Translations under genes and position numbers: made by a program
NCBI GenBank assembly: GCA_000226015.1
Contig: JH152687.1
Span: 75,811-121,938 of the forward strand
DNA from: Mnemiopsis leidyi
Lineage: Eukaryota > Ctenophora > Tentaculata > Lobata > Bolinopsidae
DNA length: 46,128 nt
Direction: 5' to 3'
Part shown: positions 33,546-46,042 of the stretch, in pieces
Numbering within the stretch: position 1 is the first letter of the stretch
Layout: the number at the start of each line of letters is the position of its first letter
Notes under the pieces: generated by a model
What the model saw: the letters and a program-made list of their open reading frames with translations, nothing else
Told to the model about the DNA's origin: nothing
Databases searched by the model: none

Positions 33546-36015
33546 TGGCGAAATGAAAAAATGAAATCCTTTTTCTTTCACTCTGCACTCGAGTCGAGAA
33601 AAGAATAACAAAACACTGTTGATTAAAGCTGAACAAGACGGATACAACCTCGTCAAGTCAAACCGCTCATCAAATGCCATGTAATTGTAAAGAACAACGT
33701 GAACGATACATTTGACATTTCAGTTTTGGCGCTTACAGCTTAGCGCCCCTACTATACCGATACGTCTCACACTCATAATCACATTGACTCATGATTTGCT
33801 AATTGAGAAAGAGCTGTTATTGTTAACTTCAAGGTTGTACGAAATTATTACAAGTTAGTTGCTGATAAAGATAAAATTTGGATATATAAAAAAGATATAT
33901 TCAGAAACCGCTTAAGTAATATCAAATCTACGTTTAACTCGAAGTACTCGGACTTATTATTATTCACAACGCAGTACCAGAAGCAAGTAGTTAACTTAAA
34001 GTATACTAAATTGTTATTTAATTCTAATTGTAAATTTTCTCATTCTTGATTTTTGAGTTATCTTTATCAGACGACTTTTTCTCGCCTTTAATCTAAATCA
34101 CTAATAGTAAAATCATTCATTATTACAAACTAAAACTAAAAGGCTAATTTACGAATAACTGAAACTCAAGGTCAAAGGAGAAATTTTTGTCAAAACCGAA
34201 AATGAGGATTAATCATTAATGCCATTTTGTAGATTGTACAACTAGAACATCTTAGAGTAAAACTAAATTAACAATTTAACTAGTTCATGTGTCATGTCAT
34301 CAACTGTAAGTTATAAGTATGAAAAAAGTTTTGAATTTGCGATAAATGTAAACGTAATATCCATAAAAGTAATACCAATACGAATAGATTTAGATTGTCC
34401 TCTGGCTCTACGAGTCTATTAAAACTATATCCACTATTCAATAGCGATAACATACTGAAATATCAGGGAAGACCCTCTGCCAGTAAACCCGAGATACAGA
34501 CAGGGATACGGTCGAATCATGAAAATCGTAAATCTTGACGATAACTCTAAGATAAGTCGCCCGAAATTTCTGTCACTAAGAGTAAAACTTCACGATTTTT
34601 GGGATAATCTGAGCTTTCGGACAACTTTAAAACTACCACTCCTAAACATTAAAATAAAACAATCCATGGTCTCTACACAAGTAAACGTGGCTTTGCTTCA
34701 TTAAATTCACAGTTTGATTTTCAGCAGATGGTAAAAATAGAAGTTAAACTTTTGTCGTTTAGTTTCGATAAAGAAGAGACTTCGCTTGGCCAAAAATTGG
34801 TGGCTAAGCGCAAAAAATTTGTAATGGCCGAGCAAACATTTTTATTTCATTTAAAACCTTCATAGAATAAATAAATGCTTTCATTTATATTGGTTGAGAA
34901 CACAAAGTGAATTTAAGTTCGAAAAACCACGTTTATGTAATAATTTAAAGCCTATTTGGGAAACCTAATTGGTCATGCAAACGATCCTAAAAATACAAAA
35001 ATCTTGAATGAAAATTTCCTACCTCATACCAAAGTCCTAAATTTTCACTACATAGAATAAAAATGGCAGACTTCTTAGTTTAACTGTAACTGATTCGTAG
35101 CACACTTATCGACAATCTAGATTACACGGCAACGAATATTTGATAGATTGTACTATCAAACATCAATCATCGTAATTCTACTCCAAATGTCAAAAGTAAT
35201 GATCATAAAAAGTTACGGTTTGATTTTCAACTTAAGGATCTGTAGAATTATACAAAATAATTTATAACTTATAACTTATAACGAATCGTTCTAGCAGGCC
35301 GCCTAATAACATGCAATTTAACCTAATACAGTGCTTATTATCTCATAAATATTTAAGTACCAATAAATCTTGACAGTCCGACGAACCATCTCTCTAAAAA
35401 TTACATGGAAATTGTTTGTTGCCCTTCTTAACAGTATAACATTTAGGTGTAGGCTTGGGAGGAATACACCTAATAAAATTTCATTTCGCTGGTTCGGTTC
35501 ATTACCAGCGCTGTAGTATTCGAACAAATGTTCTGCTCTACTTGGTCAACCTTCGTCCTTCTCCGTAATTAAAACATCCCCCAAAATTTGCCATTTCATC
35601 AGGGTTATTGGCTGATCCATAAAATGACACCGTAGTTCAGAGTGCTTCGATTAACGGAGAGGATTATTCAATATCGCTGTCAGGGAAATCTGGGCGCCAG
35701 GGCCGAGGGGGCTGATGCTGATTACGAGGAAGCGCTGGTTCCATTAGGATATTAAACAGAACTTCTGTCAAATTTAAAGAGCTTATGTCAATTTTGTTAG
35801 ATCGTCGAAAAATCACGACCAATTTCCAGGTAAAATTACATTATCAATGTCATAGACTTCGTTGCATATTTTAATACGACTTAAAATAATTAATGATAAA
35901 GAGAGATGGCAGGTCTCTGTCATACTCGGATTGGCTCTTACGTCGTCACCTACTTTCCTGGGGAGCCGTAAAATGGACAGGACACAAATCAACTTCACTT
36001 GAACTTGGAAAAACC
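33546..36015. other. Gene-free AT-rich stretch downstream of SLC6
   Basis: There is no supported gene. A module fragment (AGACGGATACAACCTCGTCAA) occurs at about 33640. TAACTTATAACTTATAAC repeats lie at about 35260. Short open frames are scattered without motifs. Confidence 0.5.
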
Positions 36016-39000
36016 TCAGAGTCTATCATCATAGCCGTTCTCAAAGCCGTTATGGATAACAGGTTCGCCGGGTCGCTGGTACAGAGACTCCATGTCATAC
36101 TTCCTATCCTCCCAGATGGAATTTACAATACTCTTCAGGAATTCTATCTTGTTTGGCTCGGTCTTCCGGTTCTGGAGAGAGATATTGGCACAGATGAGAA
36201 ATGTGGAGATTAAGTTTGTATAGGTTCGAAGTACATATTTGTAATTTCAAATTTAAAGTATTTAAGAATTAGAAATTTGGATTGTTAAGTTGGCATCCGA
36301 TATGCAACATTAAATGATAATAAATAATTAAATAATCATTAATCAACTTATAAAAGATGTTCAAATTAATAAGGCAATAATAGAGAATCATGTTACTAAC
36401 AAGAAAGATGAAGATAGGAATGGGAATGACAGCACAGATGACAATAAACCAGCCGATTACTTGAGCAGAAACGGGTAGGTCAGTGTCTGCTACAAACTTT
36501 GCTGAGTCCTGAAATTAGTTAAACCATCTGATACATGTCTTTCCAAAGTTACAAATTCCAATAAGTGATGGGTCTTTCACTGATTCACTCTTTAAATCTA
36601 ATATTTTATTCTTTTCTTGAGGAAAATTCCTCTAAGAAAGTAACAAATTACTAAATATTATTTGAACGAACCTCAGTGCAGCCGACAAAAGCGCCGTATT
36701 CGGGCGTTTTCATCATGTTTTGAATGAAAGTCACACAGAATATAACAATAAGGAGGAAAGGAGAAATGTATTTCCAGCAGATGGTAAAGAAGATGTTCGG
36801 CCTGGTTCCCTGCATGTCCTCGATTGCCTTGCTCATGTTATCTGTGCCGAACACCCAACCCACTGCAATACATTCTGACAGTGCCAAAATGAGAATGGGA
36901 ATGTTCATTCCTGAAAAACAAGGGGATAAATTGGGAGGTAGGAAGTGTTTGTGAGAGACAAAAAAGACCTTTACTTGGCTCAATTTTCCAAATAGATTTT
37001 TCAAAAACGGTTGCTACTTCAGATTTCTGAGAAAAGCCAAAAGTCGCAAATCGAAATTTATAAATCGCGCTGTCCTTCTTTCTTTATCAACTTAATCACA
37101 ACGACCCAGAAATTGTAGCAACCCTGCTAAGACGATTAGTTAAGCATCGTTGTCGTTGAATTCTAAATTCATTACACCATATTAACGTCTAAGAGGGATA
37201 ATTCGCAAACCGTTACTATGAATCTATGAGGATTTAAATTTTGCAAATCCGACCTTGTGCATGAGAATATGAGATGATTGGGTTTTGCAAATGCGACAAA
37301 GGGCAGTTCAACTGGAATTGTTGATATATTTTAGTATTTTGATATGTGTTTAGAGGTCTTGATAATAAAGCTCAGGGGCGTGTTCGATAGCCAAAGGCAA
37401 ATAATTAGATGAGCAATATATCTTACATGAACTGGAATTCTGACTGTTGCACTCGAGTTGGTGGTTTCTAAGGATGTCCTATTTAATGAACTTTAAAAGT
37501 TTCTAAGGATATCCTATTTAATGAACTTTAAAAGTTTCTAAGGATCTCCTATTTAATGAACTTTAAAGTTAAGTTCTGTTTGAAGCGGTTCTAAGAGTAG
37601 GCGGGGCAGGGTTTTAATACCCATATCACTACCAGTTAGCAATTTTCTTGTTAAGAGTTTCTTAAACGTTCCTATTAGAGATTGAAAAAATTTTGGAGAT
37701 TGGACTTTGAGAGGAAATTCTCACTTTTAAACTGTCTGTAAATGTTAATAAAAGTGGAAAATTCATCACGTCATTGACTCAAGTCAAATTTTCTGAAAGC
37801 AAATTTCTATCGGAATTACGCAAAAGGATGAAGTTTTTACCAGAAAAATGTCCACCAGAAAATCTAAAACGATAAGGTAGAACATTTAAACTGACACATT
37901 GGTATGACGTAACTGAGATCACGTGACCAAACATTCCTCACCGTAAGTATCGAACACCATTATCATGTACTCCCCACCCCCACTGCAGAACCCAGTACCA
38001 AGAAGGAACAGAACTGCGGAGAACACACCTGAAAAATCGTGTGTCACAGGATTTGTCAAATTATTATGTATCATGACTCATATTAATTTGAGTTTAGACG
38101 TTAAGTTGTACTAGTCATGTTGATCTTTTAGATACACATCAATTTTATTTCAACAAGCTTCAAGTGAAAAATAAACAATACTCGTTCAAGAGAAGTTCTT
38201 AACACACACCTAGGACGATCTCCTTTCGAACTTTAGGGAAGAGGTTCATGTCCACCACAAGAGGGGTGACAGCTCCCTCCAAAGTTCCGAACTCGGAGTC
38301 CAGACCCAGCAAGATAAGCATGGTGAAGAAGAGGATGGACCAGATGTAGGGGGCGTTCATGGCACTCACTGCCTCCGAAATGGCAACAAAGGCCAGTCCT
38401 GATCCACTGCTTACCTGGTCAATTAAGCAATTAGGGTGACGATAGATTTGAGGTGTTGGACATTAAGTTTCAACGTTGATGTGAAAAATTATACAGTTTC
38501 CTTACATCCAGTAAAAGATTCCTCAAATGTAATTGTTTCTAAAGCCTATATAAAAAGGTTTAGCTTGTTTCTGAAACTTATGTAAAAAGATTAGCTTATT
38601 TCTAAGACTTATGTAAAAGGTGTAGCTTATTTCTGAGACTTATGTAAAAGGTGTAGCTTATTTCTGAGACTTACTGTTTCGACATCTCCGATGCCCAGGT
38701 GTTGCCTGTATCCCAATATAGAGTAGATGACAAAACCAGCGAAGACACTGGTACCGCAGTTTACTAGCGATACAATCATAGCGTCCCTAAATAAACCGCG
38801 ATGAAAATAAAGCTTGTGGCTAGATGTAATATAAACAAACTTTACCAAGTGTATCAGGTTGAATTAAACAAACAATGAAATTCAAATTCTGGTTAAAGTA
38901 CTGAGTGCCGACCTGCCGACGTTGTTTTTGTAGGGAACGTAGCTAGCAAAAGCTACCAGGGCTCCAAAACCGAGACTGAGAGAGAAGAAAATCTGAGTAG

Positions 39001-41711
39001 CTGCGTCCAGCCAAACCTGAAAAATTTTATTTGTTTCGTTTTACCGATGAGAAATATCGCCGTTTTTAGATACACTTTTACGATTTAAAAATCAAAGAGC
39101 TGTTTTACAGAAGAAAGAAAAAAGAAAAAACCTGTCCAGTGAGAAGTTTGCTAAAGTCAGGTTTGACGTAGACCATGATCCCATCAACAGCACCAGGGAG
39201 AGTGACACCCCGGAAGAAGAGGATTACCAGACATACGTAGGGGAACGTAGCGGTGAAGTAAACAGCCTGGGGGAACGATGTTATCGTAGAGGGGGCGTTA
39301 GTGCGTTATAGGGGCATTATAGGGGGCATTATGGGGGTATAATAGCATATAGGGGGAATTATAATTATAGCTATAGGGCACTATAGGGGGCATTTATTAT
39401 AGTGGCATTGTGTTTATATGGGGACATTTTAACTATAGCTGGCATGATTATTATAGGGGGACATTATAAGGGGCATTACAATTAAACACTTGGGAACACC
39501 GCATACACCTGTCGTGGTGATACCAGCTCATACCGTTTTAAACAGCCTTGGTTTAAACGTGGAAAACTTCGATCTTAAGGGCTGCTATAACACATCAACA
39601 CAGAAAATAAATCAACATACCTTGCCAGAACTCTCGACGCCCTTGAAAACACAGATGTAACAGATGACCCAAGCGAGAGCGAGACATCCCAGCAGTTCCC
39701 AGTTAAAGTTAGCCACGTCCTCAAAACCAGAGGAGGCTTTCAGCACATTGTTCCAGTAGTAATAATTAGCGGAGTCGTTGCTTCTCTGGCAGCACGTCTC
39801 CGCCAATTCCACTCCTTCTACTTCCGCACACAGAATGAACGGTAGACTCCTAAAAACGAAGGTGTTTTTTACTTTATTTAATAGGGTGTTCAAGAGTTAT
39901 TAGAATTTTTCAATCCGTATTTGGGTTAAACAGGACCAAAGTAGCATATTTGTTAAATTAGAAAAAAAAACTTTAAAACCGGACTAAAACAAGAAAGACA
40001 GGTTTGTAAGACAATTCGATTTATTGTGCTGACTGCAGTTATTTTATTGAAATTATTCAATGAACTTAGGTGTATCTGGTAAGATTTAATTGGTTCATGA
40101 CCTTGGGTGTGTCTAGTAAGATTTAATTGGTTCATAATCACCGCAGTCATCACACTCAGCTTAGCAGTCCTCCCAACCTGTTTTTCTAGTCCCAGAAACT
40201 GCAGAACGTTAACTCTGACCAAATATTGAATCAAGCTAACATCATATCAACCGAGATCAACTTCAGAACTAACCCCGTGAATGAGTGGAAGAAGTATAGG
40301 AAGCATCTAGCGATAATGATGACGTAGTACAGGCACAACAGCATCGAGACACAAACACACCCAACTCCAATACCTCGCAACATTGGGTGTATCTTAGACC
40401 AGCAGTTTACGGAACCTGAGGAACAGGAAGAACGGGTTATTATAGCCGGAAAGGAACTGGTTAAGTAGTAACGGTTATGTTTTGAAGGAAAGGAAGGTTT
40501 TAATGCTAAACGAGAGCTTATAATATATTTACCAAACCATCATAAACATTTAAAATGTTTAAAAGTTTATGGACATTCAGTATGCTTCATTAAACACTGA
40601 GATTTAAGCATGACTTACCCGATCTGAAGAACTGTCCGACAGCCATCTCCAAGTACATAAGGGGGATTCCTTCAAAAACAAGACAAATTAAGTAGGGAAC
40701 CAGAAACGCTCCTGAGGATTGTAGACTGAGTTTTCTGTTTTGGTAATTAGCTTACTTTAAGTCCTTAAATAGCAGTCAATTATGATTCACATGAGCTGTT
40801 TGAAGTCTAAAATCAACCAACTTATTTACATATATAGTGCGGTTGTAAGAATTCTGAATGCAGGTATTCTTGAATGCTGAAAAAATAATGAATATTTTCC
40901 AAATTTCCAGGCTTCAAATCAAAAATAGACCAGAAAGTGAAACTATTTAAAGTGTAAATACCTCCACCATGCTTGTGACAGAGATAAGGGAATCTCCAAA
41001 CATTTCCCAGACCGACTGCCAGGCCGATACAGGCTAACAGATACTCGACTTTGTTTCCCCAAGCTCCACGTTCGTCTTTCTCCTTTGGTTTGACGTCGAT
41101 CTGAGAGAAATATTAGGTGATAAGTTGATAATTTGTTTAAAATTTGTCAGCGAAAATGTAACGCGGCTGCTAAGGTGAAATTCAGTTTTTAGTTGGCCAA
41201 TCTATAGCATGTTTTCCAATTAGAGCATGCGCGTTAAGGCGGCCTAATAGAAAAAATGTATCGCCTTATAGATAAGTATTTGCGTACATTTATGAGACAT
41301 GAAGCACGATCACAGGAAAATGAATATTTGCTGTCTTGGTTAATGAACAATTTCAATGTCGTCTGTCGATATTCATTTTATGTCTAAATCATTTAGTTAG
41401 AATAGTTTCCAAAACAACCAAACCACCAATCATAACTCTAAAAACTCTATATCTATTCTGAGAATTTTAGGGTCTCTATTAAGTTTTTATGAGTTGCCCC
41501 CCCCCCCCCCCTATTTTTGATCTTATGATTTTTCGTAAAAAAGGTTCGTTGGCGTCACCGAGCACAAATCAATCAATCAACAATCAAGTGTTTGATGCGG
41601 GTAGAGCATGGGTTTGATCTTTAATAAAGGAGCAGTTTATACCTTCACATCGACAGGAGCGGCGATTTCAGGAGTGACTGATTTATTTACGTAAACCTCT
41701 TGATTTGGCAT
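36016..41711 (-). CDS. SLC6-family Na+/Cl- dependent amino-acid-type transporter
   Basis: Thirteen exons join in phase to 605 aa: 41711-41643, 41100-40962, 40711-40619, 40415-40274, 39849-39621, 39266-39132, 39016-38913, 38786-38675, 38414-38210, 38028-37942, 36910-36672, 36508-36401, 36171-36016. TM1 carries the sodium-site signature [16 protein letters not shown] (49-64). [27 protein letters not shown] (TM6) and the TM8-12 segments follow. The long extracellular loop between TM3 and TM4 has two cysteines and an NDS sequon. Gly53 stands where monoamine transporters have Asp, so an amino-acid-type substrate (glycine, GABA, taurine or similar) is likelier than dopamine or serotonin. The length is usual and nothing is broken. 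The exon 7 donor GTCGGC and exon 6 donor GTTTTT are weak but keep phase. A CAG lies 3 nt before the ATG. The exact substrate cannot be read from sequence. Confidence 0.95.
37464..37568. repeat. 35-bp tandem repeat, 3 copies, in SLC6 intron
   Basis: Units begin GTTTCTAAGGATNTCCTATT at 37464, 37499 and 37534 and differ mainly by one base (GTCC, ATCC, CTCC). It lies in the long intron between exons 38028-37942 and 36910-36672. Confidence 0.9.
38546..38675. repeat. 31-bp tandem repeat abutting an SLC6 5' splice site
   Basis: Units with GAGACTTATGTAAAAGGTGT recur at 38577, 38608 and 38639 with a 31-bp period. The last unit, read on the minus strand, is the donor GTAAGTCTCAGAAATAAGC of exon 38786-38675; the others carry CATAAGTCTCAG instead. 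The array therefore grew from the exon-intron border. Confidence 0.85.
39285..39480. repeat. Degenerate GGGGGCATTATA repeat in SLC6 intron
   Basis: Imperfect units of 11-20 bp based on TATAGGGGGCATTA fill the intron between exons 39849-39621 and 39266-39132. They begin within about 20 bases of the acceptor. Confidence 0.8.
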
Positions 41712-42776
41712 TATCTGACATTAAACCGTATAGTTGTTTCCTTACAAACTCAATATGGAGGAGCAATATGTGTGACACAATTTCACATTTTATATTTAAA
41801 GGCAAATAAAATAAACACTGTCGTAATCTATTGCACTGACGACAGAGGAAGTAGCTTGAAAAAATGTAAAAAAAAGATTATTTCCTTATTGAATTAATTA
41901 ATTAATGAAAAACCGATAGCATAAACCAAAGCCCAAAAATTCTGGAAAATTGTGTCGGTATCAAAATGTCATCATGGGAATGGGACCTGGACTTTTTCAT
42001 CTATAGGCGACTAACGATAACACCTCATCATTCGTAAAACCATTAACCGAAATCCTCCACAATTCTTTCAGTCTAGTTAAACGCAGGGGAGTACTACTGT
42101 TATAAACTGGTAAATCAAATTCCCGTCTCACTTAGATCGGAGATGTTTAATTTCAAATCAAATTCGTTGATCTGTAGAAGATCTGCACAACAATTAAGTT
42201 TAAATCGTCTAACCAACTAAACTCGATTTATGAAATTAAAAGTTCATACATGAGGGCGAAGGTAAAGAATCACATTAAGTTCAATGACTGTGTGTTGTTG
42301 GGACCATAACGAACCAAACCGTCGCGATCTTCAGACGGTCAAAAGCCTCACTTTTATCGGGAGGGGGTGCTTTATTAAAGTAGTGTTTGTAAATAAAATA
42401 AGTTACTTCACACGGCTCAACACAATGTTTGTAACATCATCGAATTACAAAATAGCCGCATCCGTCAGGTATTTTCTGGCCACAATAATGCAACGTCGAG
42501 CCGTTGACGGCTGTATCTCGTTTCGACTTTGAAGTCAGTCCCAGCAGGAGCTCACAAGGAACCTTAACGTGAAACATGTGGAAAATATTTTCATGAGATG
42601 CTAATACATACAATTGAGGAATGAGGAGAAAACAACTTCCATATATGGGATGATTAATGGTTAACTTAAACTAGCAGTATAGTATTATAAGTTGCGGAGA
42701 AGATCTAATGAACTCCAGAACATTTGTCATACGGCTAATAATCAATCGTCTGATCATTCAACTTAAAATGATCAGG

Positions 42777-42921
42777 CAGCTGCTTGGTTGGGCGGTGTCT
42801 CGTCTCGAGCGAACTTAGCAATCCAGCTGCTTGGTTGGGCGGTGTCTCAACTTAGCAATCCAGCTGCTCGTCTCATGCTTGCTTAGCAATCCAGCTGCTC
42901 GTCTCGAACTTGCTTAGCAAT
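42777..42921. repeat. Tandem repeat CAGCTGCTYGKYT..CTTAGCAATC
   Basis: Four imperfect units of 36-47 bp share CAGCTGCT and CTTAGCAATC; two carry TGGTTGGGCGGTGTCTC, the others CGTCTC. It is a simple local expansion. Confidence 0.8.
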
Positions 42922-43369
42922 AAGCGAATGTTGGTTTACATAAACTCGGGGAAAACCTCACTTGTGAAGTCGGTAAACGAGAACGTTTTAGGTTTCTGAA
43001 CTGGGAATGGCTTCAAAACTATGAATATTGTTATCTGTTTCAAGAAGGTTTCTTATGAAGTAAAGGGTATTCAGAATTTAGACCAATTTCTCTGATTAAA
43101 ACTCTGAACATGTACCTCGTATACTCCACTGCATAGTCAACTAGAGTCGAGCGTCTTGGCGGCCGTTAGAGAAGATCATATTTTGAACAGCTGCACCTGC
43201 CTTGCAATTATATGCACACCATTTTAAAAAACCTCGCAATATCATAATGAAACCAATGTGGTCAAATCTGGGTTTAGTATGTCGTATGAAGTGATGCTTA
43301 TTCCTAGTGTGGTGTTTATTTTGTCAAGATATACGAGAATCAGTGCATCTGGTCCGGGGTACCTCCTAA

Positions 43370-43610
43370 AATCTCTATAATCTTAATAATCTTTATAATT
43401 TCAAGATTTCATAAGAATCTGGAAATCTTGTCCCTTTTTATAGTATCCCTTTAATTTCCAGATTAAAGATTTTATCAGAATCTGGGCATCTGAGCCCTTT
43501 TTAGTATCTCTATAATTTCTTATTTTAAGATTTTACAAGAATTGTGGCATCTGGTCCATTTTTAGTATCTCTACAATTTCAAGATTTTGCAAGGGTTTTG
43601 GTATTCGGTT
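43370..43610. repeat. Degenerate 65-75 bp tandem repeat
   Basis: Three to four units contain TAGTATCTCTATAATTTC, AAGATTTTACAAGAATCTGG and CATCTGGTCC-like segments. It lies about 400 bp past the stop of the receptor gene. Confidence 0.75.
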
Positions 43611-43985
43611 ATTTTCAGCATGCCTGTATCGTGATCTAGCCAGATACGGTTGTTCATTATTGCAAGCTCATATTTAACAATTAACATTCCTGAAAAGACT
43701 TACAAATTGGAAGATAAGTTTCGAAACAGTCAACATTTGTGAATAACTGAATAAATTACATCAATTACTAGAACATTATTGCCAGCGTAAAGTGGGATGT
43801 GCATAACATGACAAGAATGTCACGAAAGGGACTGCAAGGCTTGAATATCAACATGGAGCAATAAATCAGTAAGAAAAAGTAGTAACTTAGTGCACTAAAG
43901 TTTCTAGATGCTGTGAAGGAGTTTGTGAAAATTGGGCACGAATAATGAATACAACAGTTTCACGCTAGTTGAAATGAGCTTAAGT

Positions 43986-45146
43986 CTAAACTGTCTTGCC
44001 ACTGTCATCTGGAGTGGGAACTTTGGAAGCCAAACTTGGCATTTTCACTAGCCGAAATGTGGATTGGTGCCTCATCAACACCGCATTGTTGGAGTACACT
44101 TCAAACTTTCTAACCGACCGGAACAGATTTAAAAGATATATCTTCATTCCTTCCAATCTGACGACATAGATAATGGCGTTAGCTGAAGAGTTCAACACAA
44201 CAGTGTGGATGTATATGAAATAGTAAGTCATAAAATAGGAGTTAATGTTCCCTTTCCAAATAGACGTGTAGTTTAAAGTTCTATCAGAGAAGATGTAGAA
44301 AGCGTCCCCTACAGTTAATGCCCAGAACCAGACATTGAGGACAACGTAAGTACCGATAAGGATCAGAATCGTGATGGTTGCTTCCCTTTTCGTCTTCCAC
44401 CCTGCATCTCGATGTAGGACGACCTCTTCTTCACTTCCAGTCAGAGTGGTGACGGTCGATCTCTTCTTCGGGGCCAGTGTTCTGGATCTGGAGGAGCAAC
44501 TGTATCTCTCCAGGCTCTTGTCCTTCCTCAGGAGACTATAGATGGTAGCCAGAGAGAAGACAATGGCGGGGATCCCTGGCATCAGGACTTCACAGAGGTA
44601 GAGAAATATGTAGAGCACCTTGTCCAGGAGGGTGATGTGTACGGTGTTGATGTTGGAGACACTGCAGCCCAGGAAGGCGGGATTGTAGTGGTAGGACAAG
44701 TTGACGTACCAATAGTTCATTGTGCTCTTAAAGATTTGGATCAGGAGGTATCCTAGGATGCAGCCAGTCACGTAGCGTTTGTTGATCATCTTGAGCGGGT
44801 AAGCCATGCTCAGCCAACGGGTAAACGCCAACGTTGCCATCAAGAAAATTGAAAATCCACAACCAGTATGCCAGATCAAACCCCATACATTGCAGAAGAT
44901 CTTGTCCTCGAACATTAGAGGTTGTCCTCCGGTAAAGGCGGCTATAGCAGAGAACACCATTATGGAAGAAAGAGCCAGGTCAGTCGCACTGACAAACACA
45001 AAGACAGGGTTTATCACGGCAAGTCCTCTCCGGAGAAAGTAAGAGAGACACACCAGGTTGAGAGAGGTACCCACCAGGAACTCTCCCGTCGCCAACACTC
45101 CGTTCGCCATGAAGTAGGTGTTCCAAGATGTCTTGTTGAGGTACAT
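43986..45146 (-). CDS. Rhodopsin-like (class A) orphan GPCR, intronless
   Basis: A single 386-codon frame has seven hydrophobic segments. TM2 carries SATDLALS with the conserved Asp56. Cys85 at the top of TM3 and Cys161 in the second loop can form the class A disulfide. The TM3 end reads TRW (109-111) where DRY is usual, followed by LSMAYPLK. TM7 reads NAIIY (323-327) where NPxxY is usual. There is an NKT sequon at residue 4. The third intracellular loop (about 208-255) is basic and Ser/Thr-rich, and the tail of about 55 residues has several Ser/Thr. It should be a plasma-membrane receptor; ligand and G protein are unknown. An AG acceptor-like site (CATCTCAG) lies 10 nt before the ATG. Divergent receptors without introns are common in lineage-specific expansions. 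Confidence 0.88.
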   Translation of the reverse strand: MYLNKTSWNTYFMANGVLATGEFLVGTSLNLVCLSYFLRRGLAVINPVFVFVSATDLALSSIMVFSAIAAFTGGQPLMFEDKIFCNVWGLIWHTGCGFSIFLMATLAFTRWLSMAYPLKMINKRYVTGCILGYLLIQIFKSTMNYWYVNLSYHYNPAFLGCSVSNINTVHITLLDKVLYIFLYLCEVLMPGIPAIVFSLATIYSLLRKDKSLERYSCSSRSRTLAPKKRSTVTTLTGSEEEVVLHRDAGWKTKREATITILILIGTYVVLNVWFWALTVGDAFYIFSDRTLNYTSIWKGNINSYFMTYYFIYIHTVVLNSSANAIIYVVRLEGMKIYLLNLFRSVRKFEVYSNNAVLMRHQSTFRLVKMPSLASKVPTPDDSGKTV

Positions 45147-46039
45147 TTTGTGTAATCTGAGATGAATTTACATTTTATTTACAAATGTCAAATCGCTCCC
45201 GAGTTCAAACAACTACCAGACTTTCATCAAATACGCAAGTTAACTTCTAAAATCAAATAGCGGAAAATGCTGAACATTGCTCTTAAGTCTTAATGTCACA
45301 CGATTAATTCTCAATGGATATATTTGACGTTAAATGGCCTGTTAGTGATTTTAGAGAAACTGTCAAACCTGCAGTAAACCGTAAACTGGTTGAATGATGA
45401 CTAAAAATATTAATCCAGTTTACCGCAGTATCCTGCATAAATCGGCCGCAACCCAGATGGTCTTAGCGAAATGGATCGCCAGATCGAGCTCCTTGTTTTT
45501 AATTTAGCACTATCAGACGCGTTTCTGACACAATTGACGTAAAATGTTGAGCTTCACCAAGGCAAGCGAGACTAGCGCGTCACTGCTATATAGCCTCAAT
45601 AATATGGTCTTATTACAGTTGGCCAACTTCAAGAAGAGACAAGTTATTGACTAGTAGAATTTAATCCACTATATTTGCGATTTAACCATCGACGTTCAAC
45701 GCAAGAACTTCAATGGGGAGTAGGTAATAGTTAGATGGTTTTCGAGGTTAACTGCTTGCAAAACAGCTTCAAACATGGCAAAATGCAAAATAAGAAAGTG
45801 CCCCCATTTAAAAACTTAAGGCGATGTACAGGAAGTAACTTAAATTAGCACCTTAATTTGCGATTATTTAATAACAATTATCAATCAAATTTCTCCATGT
45901 AAGGAAAAAATTTGTGTTGGCAACCAGAAGCACCCATAGCACCATGAAAAACATCGACGAATATTTGAATCTGGCGAGGCAGCGCTAAGGTAAGGTGGAG
46001 ATAGAGAGAGAATCACGCGCGTTAGCGCTGTCTATTGCA

Positions 46040-46041
<2 letters not shown>
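45147..46041. other. Upstream flank of the GPCR gene
   Basis: No supported gene. AT-rich sequence expected to hold the receptor promoter; no core element is convincing. Confidence 0.5.

Positions 46042-46042
<1 letters not shown>

Larger units (their letters stand above)
41712..43985. other. Spacer between SLC6 and the GPCR gene
   Basis: Contains repeats (below) and no supported gene. The plus-strand frame at 42284-42532 has no motif or splice context. The promoter of SLC6 should be here, but no core element is convincing. Confidence 0.5.

Noticed and set aside
35893-36213. 106-codon plus frame
   Set aside because: It overlaps the last SLC6 exon in antisense; the minus reading completes a phase-consistent transporter.
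44806-45155. Two plus-strand frames over the receptor
   Set aside because: Antisense shadows of a clear seven-helix receptor.
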